57,162 nucleotides of DNA from Solibacteraceae bacterium (GTDB lineage: Bacteria; Acidobacteriota; Terriglobia; Bryobacterales; Bryobacteraceae): contig JAJPJX010000130.1 in NCBI GenBank assembly GCA_021324015.1, forward strand, positions 1-57,162. The letters are read 5' to 3'. Each line of letters starts with the position of its first letter. Positions within the stretch are counted from its first letter, which is position 1. The position numbers and the translations under genes are program-made. A model generated the notes under the pieces. That model worked only from the letters and a program-made list of their open reading frames with translations. It was not told the origin of the DNA and searched no databases. Shown piece by piece: positions 35,151 through 44,600 of the stretch.

Positions 35151-36304
35151 CGTACGGCCTCCAGGATCGCTGCAAGAATCTGTTCGGGGTCGTGCACACC
35201 GCCGCCGGCGTGGGGGACGCCGCGCACGCGCGCCTGTCCGGCCGCGGCGCGTTCCACCTCGTAGACCATCTGGCCCAGGTTCAACTCCGGCACGATCAGG
35301 GCCTTGACCCGGCCAGCCAAGGCGCGGAGGCGATCTTCGGGGAAGGGCCAGGCGGAGATGATTCGAAACTCGCCGGCACGGACGCCGCGTTCGCGGGCCA
35401 GTTGCAGCGCGCGCTTGGCCACCCGGGAGGTGATGCCGTAGGAGACCACCGCGACTTCGGCGTCCCCGAGATCGGAGGCGGCGAAAAGCTCCAGGCCTTC
35501 GGCGAGGGGACGCAGCTTGGCCTGGAGGCGCCGCACCAGGCGATCCTGCGTCTCCACGTTCATGGAGGGGTAGCCGCGCTCATCGTGGGTCAGCCCGGTG
35601 ACATGAAAGCGATAGCCCTCGCCGGCATGCGCCATGGCCGGCACCAGGTCTTCGGCGGGCGCGTACGGCTGGTACCGATCTGGCGGCTCGGCGGTATGGC
35701 GCCGGGGATAAATTTCGATCTGCTCGGCCGGGGGGATGACCACCTTTTCGGTCATATGCCCCACACACTCATCCAGCATCACCATCACCGGGGTACGGAA
35801 CTGTTCGGAGAGGTTGAAGGCCTGGATGGTGAGGTCGAAGCATTCCTGGGGGGAATTGGGGCACAGGGCGATCATGCCGTAGTCGCCGTGCGAGCCCCAG
35901 CGCGCCTGCATCATATCGGCCTGGGCGGGCAGCGTGGGCAGCCCGGTGGAAGGCCCGCCACGCTGCACGTCCACGAACACGCAGGGGGTTTCGGTCATGG
36001 CCGCGTAGCCGATGTGCTCCATCATCAGAGAGAAGCCTGGGCCGGAGGTGACCGTGAAGGCCTTGGCGCCCCCCCACACGGCGCCCTGAATGGCGATGGA
36101 GGCGGCCAATTCGTCCTCCATCTGCACGAACAGCCCGCCCACGGTGGGAATCCGGGCAGCAAAGCGTTCGACCACTTCGGTGGAGGGCGTGATGGGGTAG
36201 CCTGCGGCAAATCGCGCACCTGCCGCCAAAGCACCCTCACAGCAGGCGTGGTCGCCGTCCAGGAAATGTACCCCCGTCAATACTCCTTTGGGGTCAGCGT
36301 GCAT
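35147..36304 (-). CDS. korA: 2-oxoglutarate:ferredoxin oxidoreductase, alpha subunit
   Basis: A 385-residue alpha subunit. The pyrimidine-binding domain opens with FAAGYPITPSTEVVERFA, and ELAASIAIQGAVWGGAKAFT with TSGPGFSLMMEHIG are standard. The transketolase C-terminal-like domain runs from about 265 (VAVVSYGITSRVAKRALQLA) to VPELNLGQMVYEVERA. It overlaps the ferredoxin gene by 11 bases and korB by four. Length and block order match KorA/OorA. CoA-dependent 2-oxoglutarate oxidation with ferredoxin is the likely reaction. Confidence 0.95.
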   Translation of the reverse strand: MHADPKGVLTGVHFLDGDHACCEGALAAGARFAAGYPITPSTEVVERFAARIPTVGGLFVQMEDELAASIAIQGAVWGGAKAFTVTSGPGFSLMMEHIGYAAMTETPCVFVDVQRGGPSTGLPTLPAQADMMQARWGSHGDYGMIALCPNSPQECFDLTIQAFNLSEQFRTPVMVMLDECVGHMTEKVVIPPAEQIEIYPRRHTAEPPDRYQPYAPAEDLVPAMAHAGEGYRFHVTGLTHDERGYPSMNVETQDRLVRRLQAKLRPLAEGLELFAASDLGDAEVAVVSYGITSRVAKRALQLARERGVRAGEFRIISAWPFPEDRLRALAGRVKALIVPELNLGQMVYEVERAAAGQARVRGVPHAGGGVHDPEQILAAILEAVR

Positions 36305-36512
36305 GCCGCCACCCGAAGATCGCGAAGTCCGGACAGTACATCCCGCACAGGTCGCAACCGCTACATTTTTCAGCAGCTACGATGTGCGGGGGGTGATATC
36401 CCTTGGAGTTGAAAGCGGAGGAGAGCGCCAGCACATGGGTGGGGCAGAACTCCACGCAGAAGCCACAGCCCTTGCAGCGCTCGACTGTAATGGAAACCGA
36501 TCCTTTAGCCAC
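36294..36512 (-). CDS. korD: Ferredoxin-type subunit of 2-oxoglutarate oxidoreductase, 2x[4Fe-4S]
   Basis: A 72-residue iron-sulfur protein with two C-x2-C-x2-C-x3-C motifs: Cys13, 16, 19, 23 (CKGCGFCVEFC) and Cys50, 53, 56, 60 (CSGCDLCGMYC). It starts with GTG at 36512, with GAGG eight bases upstream. As first gene before korA it matches the OorD/KorD delta subunit, which passes electrons from the catalytic dimer. Operon order D-A-B-C is that of Helicobacter and Campylobacter oorDABC. Confidence 0.92.
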   Translation of the reverse strand: MAKGSVSITVERCKGCGFCVEFCPTHVLALSSAFNSKGYHPPHIVAAEKCSGCDLCGMYCPDFAIFGWRHAR

Positions 36513-36638
36513 GGAAGGAACCTCGTAAGTTCAACTAGCACGAGGGATGCCAAAGGACCGTCGAGGATTTCGACAGATTGTGGATAAACCGGCCTGGATA
36601 GCCGTGTGATCCATAGGCAGCGAGAACGTCAATGAGGC

Positions 36639-36668
36639 CTGCGGGCGCTCTTCGCTGAGAGCCCGCAG
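36639..36668. promoter_or_regulatory. Strong hairpin upstream of PEP-CTERM gene
   Basis: CTGCGGGC (36639-36646) pairs perfectly with GCCCGCAG (36661-36668). The stem extends inward by three more pairs after one mismatch around a TTCGCT loop. It ends 35 bases before ATG 36704. There is no T-run on either strand, so it is more likely a leader hairpin or a protein-binding site than a terminator. Confidence 0.4.
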
Positions 36669-36703
36669 TAAACGCCCACACTACCTCGGCAGGCACTACA
36701 GCT

Positions 36704-37333
36704 ATGCGTCTACTTCCGGCACTCGTGTTGATCGTCGTTGGGCTTCCCGCTTCGCTTGGCGCAACAAATATTCTGGCAAATGGGAATTTTGAAACCGGAG
36801 ACTTCACTGGTTGGACCTTGATTGGGAGCGAAGATCTGCGGCTTAACTACGTTGGTTCTTTTGACCCGTTTCAGGGAGCCTATAACGCCTACTTGGGCAA
36901 TCTCACGGCGCCGGCTTATATTCTCCAGACGCTCTCCACGATACCCGGACTCGATTACGACGTCTCCTGGTGGCTGCATTCCGATGGCGGCCTGCCAAGT
37001 CAGTTCCGTGTGCTCTGGGGTGGACAGGTCATTTACGACCAGACGAATCTTCTGCAGTTCGTGGGGCAACTCGGGTACGCGCAGTTTCAGTTCAGGGAAA
37101 CGGCCACAGGTCCGTCGACTGTGCTGGAATTGGGCGGATATGATCGGCAGGGCTGGCTTTATCTGGATGACGTATCCGTGCAGCCTGATGCTCCCCTCCA
37201 CCCTGTTCCTGAACCGGCAACGGCGCCGCTGGCCGCCATAGGGCTCCTGCTATTCGGAGGCTATCCGCTCGTTCGGGATCGCGCCGGACGCTACTGTGGG
37301 TTCCGCCGCGAAAGCCGGTTTCACGGCACGTAG
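36704..37333 (+). CDS. PEP-CTERM sorted exported protein
   Basis: A 209-residue exported protein. The signal peptide covers 1-20 (MRLLPALVLIVVGLPASLGA). The mature domain ILANGNFETGDFTGWTLIGS and LYLDDVSVQ is a carbohydrate-binding-like jelly roll of the kind often found in PEP-CTERM proteins. The sorting signal follows: VPEPA at 168-172, a hydrophobic helix and an RDR cluster at 191-193. About 16 residues extend past the usual end (GRYCGFRRESRFHGT and neighbours), which is unusual. Exosortase would cleave it; no exosortase gene is in the window. Base use is less GC-rich than neighbours. Confidence 0.85.
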   Translation: MRLLPALVLIVVGLPASLGATNILANGNFETGDFTGWTLIGSEDLRLNYVGSFDPFQGAYNAYLGNLTAPAYILQTLSTIPGLDYDVSWWLHSDGGLPSQFRVLWGGQVIYDQTNLLQFVGQLGYAQFQFRETATGPSTVLELGGYDRQGWLYLDDVSVQPDAPLHPVPEPATAPLAAIGLLLFGGYPLVRDRAGRYCGFRRESRFHGT

Positions 37334-37347
37334 TTTAAGAGCTAAGG

Positions 37348-37370
37348 CTCGCCGCCAGCGGTCAGGCGAG
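37348..37370 (+). terminator. Weak terminator-like hairpin between converging genes
   Basis: CTCGCC (37348-37353) pairs with GGCGAG (37365-37370), followed by AATTTTG. It lies after the PEP-CTERM stop and overlaps the stop codon of the opposing DUF1501 gene (37362-37364). The short T-run makes this tentative. Confidence 0.3.
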
Positions 37371-38765
37371 AATTTTGTGCGCCACGTTGCCGGCGACGTC
37401 GGTAAGCCGGAAATTTCTTCCGCCATAGAAATAGGTCAGCTTGGTGTGTTCCAGGCCCAACAGGTAGAGGATGGTGGCGTGCAGGTCGTGCAAGTGCATG
37501 CGGTCTTCGACGGCGTAGTAGCCGAACTCGTCAGTGGCGCCGTAGGCGAAGCCTCCTTTCATGCCGCCGCCGGCCAGCCACATCGTATAGCCGTAGGGGT
37601 TGTGGTCGCGGCCGTCGGCGCCCTGGGCGACGGGCGTGCGGCCAAACTCCGCTCCCCAGAGCACCAGGGTGTCCTTCAGCAGGCCGCGGGCCTTGAGGTC
37701 CTTCAGCAACCCGGAGATGGGGATGTCCACCTCGCGGGCGTTTTTGGTGTGCAGGCGATAGAGGTCGCTGTGCTGGTCCCACTTGTAGCTGTGCGAGCAC
37801 TGGATGAAGCGCACACCGCGCTCGGCAAAGCGGCGGGCCAGCAGGCACTGCCAGCCGAAGTCGAACGTTTCTTCGCGATCCAGCCCGTACAACTTCTTTG
37901 TGGCGGCGGATTCCTTGGAAACATCCAGCGCCTCCGGCGCTACGGTTTGCATGCGGAAGGCCAGCTCAAAGGCCTGGATGCGGCCTTCGAGTTCCGGATC
38001 ATACTCACGGCTGAACGCGTGGCGGCGGTTGATCTTCTGGAGCTGGTCCAGCTCGTAACGCTGGAGCTCGGGCGTGAGGTCGCGGTTCACCAGGTTTTCG
38101 ATGGGCTCGACGAGATCACGGGCCTTGATGCCGGCGTTGCCCAGGGCGGTACCCTGATAGGCCGCGGGCAGGAATGCCGAACTCCAGTTCTTGGCTCCGC
38201 CGTGGGCCAGCGACGGTTTGATGGTGATGAAGCCCGGCAGGTTCTGATTTTCGCTGCCAAGACCATAGACAATCCAGGAGCCCATGCTGGGCCGGGTGAA
38301 GGTGTTCGACCCGGTGTGCAGTTGCAGGCTGGCGCCGCCGTGGGCCACACTATCCCCCACCACGGAATGCAGCATGCAGATGTCGTCGACGCAGGAGCCC
38401 ACGTGGGGGAACAGGTCGCTCACCGGCAGGCCACTTTCGCCGTAGCGCTTGAACTGCCAGGGCGATTTCATCAGGCCGCCCATCTGGCCTTCGGCGAAGG
38501 TGAGGGGCCGCTTGAAGGGCAGGGGCTTGCCGTTATCCTTCTCCAGGCGCGGCTTGGGGTCGAAGGTGTCCACGCTCGAAGGGCCGCCATGCATGAAGAG
38601 GAAGATCACGCGCTTGGCGCGGGGCTCGAAGTGAGGCTTTTTGGGAGCCATGGGGTTGGCCGGTTCGGCCGCTTGCACGTCCGACAGCAGACCCATCAGC
38701 CCCAGCGTTCCAAAACCACACGCCGTGTTGCGTAACAGGGCGCGCCGCGAAATCTCAGGTATCAT
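37362..38765 (-). CDS. Tat-exported DUF1501 protein, second copy
   Basis: A 467-residue protein with a Tat-type start (MIPEISRRALLRNTACGFGT). DUF1501 blocks: VIFLFMHGGPSSVDTFDPKP, SSAFLPAAYQGTALG, TLVLWGAEFGRTP, GRDHNPYGYTMWLAGGGMKG and HLHDLHATILYLLGLEHTKL. It starts six bases after the PSCyt1/DUF1549/DUF1553 gene and is the last of a three-gene run with the TonB receptor. It resembles the copy at 25326-26759 in layout, but the two are clearly diverged, so this is not a recent duplication. Enzymatic activity is unproven for the family. Confidence 0.92.
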   Translation of the reverse strand: MIPEISRRALLRNTACGFGTLGLMGLLSDVQAAEPANPMAPKKPHFEPRAKRVIFLFMHGGPSSVDTFDPKPRLEKDNGKPLPFKRPLTFAEGQMGGLMKSPWQFKRYGESGLPVSDLFPHVGSCVDDICMLHSVVGDSVAHGGASLQLHTGSNTFTRPSMGSWIVYGLGSENQNLPGFITIKPSLAHGGAKNWSSAFLPAAYQGTALGNAGIKARDLVEPIENLVNRDLTPELQRYELDQLQKINRRHAFSREYDPELEGRIQAFELAFRMQTVAPEALDVSKESAATKKLYGLDREETFDFGWQCLLARRFAERGVRFIQCSHSYKWDQHSDLYRLHTKNAREVDIPISGLLKDLKARGLLKDTLVLWGAEFGRTPVAQGADGRDHNPYGYTMWLAGGGMKGGFAYGATDEFGYYAVEDRMHLHDLHATILYLLGLEHTKLTYFYGGRNFRLTDVAGNVAHKILA

Positions 38766-38771
38766 GTCCGG

Positions 38772-41576
38772 TCAATCCACGTAGATAAATTCGTTCGACG
38801 ACATCAGGATGTGGCAAACGCTCTGCCAGGCAAACAGGTTCGGATCTTCGGGCTTGAGGCCGGAGTCCGCCGTCTTGCCGCGGAACGCGGCCAGGTAGTG
38901 GAGCAGATCATCGGTCTCTTCGGGGGCGGGTTTACGCCCGAATAGCCGCAGGTAAGCGGTCTCCAGGCGCTGGCGGTCGCCGGCAGAGTTTTCGGCCAGA
39001 AGTTCTTTGGCGAGGTCGCGGGCGCGCTCCGAAACGAAGCGGCTATTCATCATGAACAGGGCCTGGGGAGCTACGTTGGTGCGTTCGCGGCCTTCACTGG
39101 GCGTGGTGGCGTCGCCAAAATCAAACAGGTTCAGCAGGCTGGGCAGGTTGGAGCGGCGTAGCGGCAGGTACACGGTGCGGCGCCGGCTGACCGCCGGATC
39201 GTAGCTCAGGCGCGCGGCGCTGTTCTCGCCGTCGGTACCGAAGCCGCTTTGCAAGGTGCCGCCCATGGTCAGGTCCAGCTCGCGATCCGCCGCCAGCAGG
39301 CCGTCGCGGATCTCCTCGACGTCCAGGCGCCGGCGGTCGAAGTGCGAAAACAGCAGGTTGGCCGGGTCCGCCTCGGCCTGGGCCTTGCTGATCCGGCTGC
39401 TCATCTGATAGGCACTGGAGAGCATTAGCAGGCGGTGCATGGCCTTGATGGACCAGCCCTGCTCGACGAAACGGCGGGCCAGGTAGTCCAACAGCTCCGG
39501 GTGCGTGGGCTTTTCGCCGAGCAGGCCGAAGTTGTTCGGAGTGCGCACCAGGCCCTGCCCGAAATGGTACTGCCAGATGCGGTTCACCATGACGCGGCTG
39601 GTGAGCGGATGTTGCGGGCTCGCCAGCCACTCGGCCAGTTCCAGGCGGCCGCTGCCGTGGGTCGCGGGAATCTGGTCGCCCGCGATCACGGTGAGGAAGC
39701 GGCGGGGCGCCAGCTCGCCGGGATTGCCCGGGTTTCCGCGAATGAGGACGTGCTGCTCAACCGGGGCTCCGTCACAGACGGCATCAGCCATGTCCGGCTG
39801 GGCGGGCGAAGCTTTCTCCAGAGCGGCGAACTGCGCTTCCAGCGAATGAATGCGGGCGTTGGCCTCCGCGGAAAAGAGCGGGTTGGCGCCGGATTTTTCC
39901 TCGGCGTCTCCGAGCTTCTTCTTGGTAAAAGAAACCTCGCGGATGGCGAACGGTCCGGAAGGCGTGATGGCCACGGCCTCGAAGAAGCGGTCTTTGCCGC
40001 CATCGAAATTCGGACGGTCAGGCGGCTCCTTGCCGGCCGCAGCGTCGGCGCGCACCTTGTCGCGCCAGGCATCCAGCTTGCCGGACCACTCGGCCAACGT
40101 GGCCTGGAACTGTTTCTGGTACGCCCGCGCGGCTTCCTCCGCAGCGGGCCGGCCCTTGGCCAATGCCTGGAACCAGGCATCCAGGAACGGCCGGAAATCG
40201 TCACCAGGTTTAAGGAAGTCGTCCCAGCGCTCGAGCACCGCGGAGTCCAGGTTGCGCTCGTGCGCGAAATCGCCGATGCAGAGCTTCTCCTGGGCCTTCG
40301 GGCGTAGATCGTACTGGTAGGCCGCGAGCATGTAGTCGGCCAGGCGGGGGGCAAGCGCGGCGGTGCGGCGCAGCATCTCGCCGGCCACGACTTCCTGAAT
40401 CTGCTTGGACTTGGCACGGATCAAGCCCTGGGCGGCTTCGTAGCGCTGGTAGACGTCCGAGGGAACCAGCGGCGCGAAATAAAGCTGCGAGACGGTGCCT
40501 TCCACCTTGCTTAGCGACTTCGTGCTGGCGAAGAAGCCGGCGAGCGAATAGTAGTCGCGCGTGGGGATGGGGTCGAATTTGTGATCGTGGCAGCGCGCGC
40601 AGGCCACAGTGAGACCCAGGAAGGCGCGCGTGGTGGTGTCGATCTGCTCGTCGATCATGTCGTAGACCATTTTGGGCTTGTCCTGTTCGGCGAGCAGCTT
40701 GAGGCCTACCGCCAGAAAGCCCGTGGCCACGACGCCGCGCACGTTCACCTCGCCGGACCGGGCGGCGGGCAGCAGGTCCCCAGCGATCTGTTCCCTGATG
40801 AACTGGTCGTAGGGAAGGTCGCGGTTGAAGGCGTCGATCACGTAGTCGCGGTAACGCCAGGCGTAGGGATAGCGGATGTCCTCATCGGCGCCGGTGGAGT
40901 CGGCGTAGCGCGCCACATCCAGCCAGTGGCGTCCCCAACGCTCGCCGTAGCGCGGCGAGGCGAGCAGGCGATCCACCACCTTGGCGAAAGCATTGGGAGA
41001 CTGGTCGGCCAGGAAGTCGTCGATTTCCCGAGGCGTGGGCGGCAGGCCGGTGAGATCGAAGGTGGCGCGCCGCAGCAGCGTGAGCTTATCAGCCGGGGGA
41101 GCGGGAGTGAGCCCTTTCTCTTCCAGCCGGGCGAGGATGAACCGGTCGATCGGGCTCTTCACCCAAGCCTGGTTGCGGACTTCCGGGAGGGGGTAGTCCT
41201 TCACGGGCTGGAAGGACCAGAAGGTACGGTCGCTCTTCTGCCGGACGGCCTGCGGCCACGGCGCGCCCATCTGGATCCAGGCGGTGACGTCCGCAATCTC
41301 CTGGTCCTTGAGCTTGCCCTGGGGCGGCATCTTGATAGCGCCCTGGTAGCTCAGGACGTTCAGGATACGGTCGCGGGCCGGTGCGAACCCGGCGGCGGTG
41401 GAAAGATCCAGCCCCGCCGTTTTCAGCTTGGAGTTGTGGCAGGCGAAACAATGGCTCGCCAGGATGGGACGTACTTTGGTCTCGAAGAAATCCGCGGGCT
41501 GCGGGCTCTGGGCGAGGCCCAGGAGCGGCAGCGCAAACAGTGACAGCAATCCCAGACGCATCAAACGTGCCGACAT
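38772..41576 (-). CDS. Exported PSCyt1-DUF1549-DUF1553 protein
   Basis: A 934-residue exported protein. After a signal peptide (LLSLFALPLLGLAQ), the PSCyt1 cytochrome-like domain has CFACH at 43-47 and a distal IKMPPQGKL methionine-type region. DUF1549/PSCyt2 follows from about 135, with CARCH at 326-330 before DHKFDP. A long helical insert is at about 380-520. DUF1553/PSD1 covers about 640-900 (HPLTSRVMVNRIWQYHFGQG, then GWSIKAMHRLLMLS). Compared with 23068-25317 it keeps the N-terminal cytochrome domain. It lies 50 bases after the TonB receptor and six before DUF1501, so one transcript is likely. The role is unknown; the heme motifs suggest redox work at the surface. Confidence 0.92.
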   Translation of the reverse strand: MSARLMRLGLLSLFALPLLGLAQSPQPADFFETKVRPILASHCFACHNSKLKTAGLDLSTAAGFAPARDRILNVLSYQGAIKMPPQGKLKDQEIADVTAWIQMGAPWPQAVRQKSDRTFWSFQPVKDYPLPEVRNQAWVKSPIDRFILARLEEKGLTPAPPADKLTLLRRATFDLTGLPPTPREIDDFLADQSPNAFAKVVDRLLASPRYGERWGRHWLDVARYADSTGADEDIRYPYAWRYRDYVIDAFNRDLPYDQFIREQIAGDLLPAARSGEVNVRGVVATGFLAVGLKLLAEQDKPKMVYDMIDEQIDTTTRAFLGLTVACARCHDHKFDPIPTRDYYSLAGFFASTKSLSKVEGTVSQLYFAPLVPSDVYQRYEAAQGLIRAKSKQIQEVVAGEMLRRTAALAPRLADYMLAAYQYDLRPKAQEKLCIGDFAHERNLDSAVLERWDDFLKPGDDFRPFLDAWFQALAKGRPAAEEAARAYQKQFQATLAEWSGKLDAWRDKVRADAAAGKEPPDRPNFDGGKDRFFEAVAITPSGPFAIREVSFTKKKLGDAEEKSGANPLFSAEANARIHSLEAQFAALEKASPAQPDMADAVCDGAPVEQHVLIRGNPGNPGELAPRRFLTVIAGDQIPATHGSGRLELAEWLASPQHPLTSRVMVNRIWQYHFGQGLVRTPNNFGLLGEKPTHPELLDYLARRFVEQGWSIKAMHRLLMLSSAYQMSSRISKAQAEADPANLLFSHFDRRRLDVEEIRDGLLAADRELDLTMGGTLQSGFGTDGENSAARLSYDPAVSRRRTVYLPLRRSNLPSLLNLFDFGDATTPSEGRERTNVAPQALFMMNSRFVSERARDLAKELLAENSAGDRQRLETAYLRLFGRKPAPEETDDLLHYLAAFRGKTADSGLKPEDPNLFAWQSVCHILMSSNEFIYVD

Positions 41577-41626
41577 TATATCAGCGTGCGGCAGCCGATT
41601 GTCCGGTGGCGCGGCGGCTTAGCGCC

Positions 41627-44600
41627 CTACCACAGGAACTTCAGGCTGAGCTGGCCGATGCGCGGATCCCGCGCGCTGGTCACGACTCCGAACAGGCTAC
41701 TGGCGTAGTTGCCGCTCGGATTCGTGAACTGCGTGTGATTAAAGATGTTGAAGAACTCCGCCCGGAACTGCACCGCCATGCTCTCGCGGATCTTGGTGTC
41801 CTTGTGCAGGCCGAAATCGAAATTGTTTAAGCCGGGACCGTGGAAGAAGCGCCGGTTGGCGTTGCCCACGCCGCCGAGGGACTCGGAGGTAAAGGCGCTG
41901 CGGTTGAAGTACTCGTTGGGCACACCGTCGGCGCCGGCATTGCGCGGATCGTTGATTACCAGGCCGCCGACAAAGTTCGGCGCGTCGACTCCGGAAGTGC
42001 CGGTCAGCGAGCGGTCGCCGCTCTGCGAGATGCTGATGGGGAAGCCGCTGGCGAAGCGCGTGATGCCGTTCAAGCTCCAGCCTTCGGTGAGGCGCTTGGG
42101 CAGACTCCGGAAGGCCCGGTCGAGCGGCACGGCGTAGTTGTAGCTGACCACGAAGTTGTGCGTCTGGTCGAAGGCGGACAAGGCGCGGCTCAGGTTATAG
42201 TTCATGAAGTTGATCCACTCCCCGAAGCCGGAGGAGTCGTCCATAGCCTTGGAATAGGTGTAAGCCGCCAGGAAGGTGAAGTCGGCGGCTTTGCGCTCCA
42301 CGCTGATTTGCAGGGAATTGTAGTTGGAGTTGGCGATGTTGGAGGTAAAGCCGTTGCTGCCGAAATTGGGACCCAGAGGACCTCGCGTGCCGTTGATGAC
42401 GGTGCCGTCCGGGCGGGTGTACGTCCCCAACTCGCCGAAGGGTCCGCATTCGGGGGTGCCGGCCAGAACGCCGGTACCGCGCAGGCTGAGGCACAGCGCC
42501 GGATTGCCGGGATTGGATTCGGTCTCCGAAATCAGCCGGTGGCCCTGTGTGCCCACGTAGGCCAGGCTCAGTACCGTATCCTTGCTCAAAGAGCGCTGCA
42601 GGGTGAAGTTGTAGTGCTCGGCATAGGGCACGTGGTTGTGGATGTCATATCCGGGCGAGCCCTGAATGGGCAGGAACACGGAGTAGTCCAAGGTCTTGTT
42701 GCGCGGATCGCCGGGGATGGGAAAGACGAAGGGGAAGCGCTGCCCTTGCGAAGATCCGTCGGCGCGCGTGCGGAAGGGCTCTTCGAAGAGCGGCGGGAGG
42801 ATGCTGGGCCAGTACAGGCCGTAGGGCGCGTCGCCGACCTCGTAGAACAGGTTCAGGTCCTCGATGGAGCTGTAGTAGATGCCGAACGCCGCGCGGATGC
42901 TGGTCTTGCCGGGCCCGCCGAAGATCTTGCCCAGGATGCCGTCGGAGAAGCCGGGCGAATAGGCCAAGCCGACGCGCGGAGCGAAGTTGTTGTAGCGCGT
43001 GGGCGCGAGCGTGCTGGGAATGCCCGGGTCGCCCGGCACCACCCAGCCCTTGGGAGCCGTGGGGAAGACGGTGGACTGCAGGCCGGGCACGATGGTTTCG
43101 ATTTTGCCCTGCGTATCGTACCAGGGCATGTTGACATCCCAACGGAGGCCGTAGTTGAGCGTCAGGTTCGGTTTCACGCGGAAAGAATCCTGCCCATAGA
43201 GCCCGCCGTAGCGCGTGCGTGAATCGAGGAACTGCATGCTGCACTGGGTGTAGCCCACGGGCGCGCCCAGCAAGTAGTCCGCGAAATCGCTGCCAGTCTC
43301 CGAGCCATCGAAGTTGAAGCTGCCGTTGGGCGCGCACACGTTGCGCTCGTTGATCTGGTAGTAGCGAAACTCGCCGCCGAACTTGAGGGTGTGGCGGCCG
43401 GAGATTTTGGAGAAATTGTCGGCGAAATGCCAGGTATTGTTCGGCTGAAAGGTGGTCAGGGTGGGGCTGCCGATGTTGAAGTTCAGAAAGCCGATGTTGG
43501 GCAGGCCTTCGTATCCGGGAGGTCCAGAGGGAATGATTCCCAAGGTTCCGGGGCCGGTGACGAAGCCGAAGTCCGAGATTTTGCCGAAGCCGGCCTGGGG
43601 CTCGTTGGTCGTGGTCGCGGTGCGCATGAAGCTGGCGCGAAATTCATTCACCGCGGTAGGCCCGAAGATCTTGGTGTTGCTGACCACGCCCTGTTGCGCC
43701 CTTGTGGGCGTAACGGTGGGGAATCCGGGCACATTGGCGCCGAAGGGGTTGTACACCGTCGAATCGTCAAAGTAGTAGTAGACGAACCAGTTCCCGGTCT
43801 TTTGCGTAAGGATATCGACCCGCTGCCCGGCCTTGTCGTCTCGTACGTTCTGGGCGTAGCCCGCGGTGGTGAGAAAGCTGTCGCCGGAATTGGGGAGGGG
43901 GATGTATTTCATGGTGGCCACCGCCGGCGCGGACCAGGCGCGCTGCGGGATGATGCCGCCGGGGAACACGCAATTCAGGGTGCTGGTGCAGTTGGGCAGG
44001 CTGTACGGCTCGCCGGCGGAGACGGTATATCCGAGGCGCTTCGAGAGCACTTGCGCCCAGTATGATCCCTGCACGCTGGTGGGATCGCCGGCGCTGTCCA
44101 CGAAGGCATTCTGGCCGGAGAAGTCGCCCTGACGCTGGGCCGGCGTGGGCACCTGCACCAGGCCGCTGGAGATGCCGCGGGCCTCGCGGGTGCCCTGATA
44201 GTCCGTAAACCAGAAGACCTTATTCTTGATGGCGGGCCCGCCGACGGCGTAGCCAAACTGGTTGCGGCGGAATACGCCCTTTTCGGGATCGAAGAAGCCG
44301 CGGGAATCCAGCTTGTCGTTGCGCAGGAACTCGAACGCGGTGCCATGGAAGCCGTTGGTGCCGGACTTGGTGATGGCGTTCATGATGGCGCCGCTGAACT
44401 TACCGTACTCGGCGTCAAAACTGTTCGTAATCAGACGAAACTCGGCGACGGAATCCAGGTTGGGGATGACGGCCGTGCCTAAGTTCCGCCCCTCGCTGAC
44501 GTCGCCTCCATTTACCAGGAAGGCATTGGCGGTTTCGCGTTGGCCATTCACGGAGATGTTGCCGGAAGAAAGGTCGCCGGACACGGGGCGGTCCTGCTGG

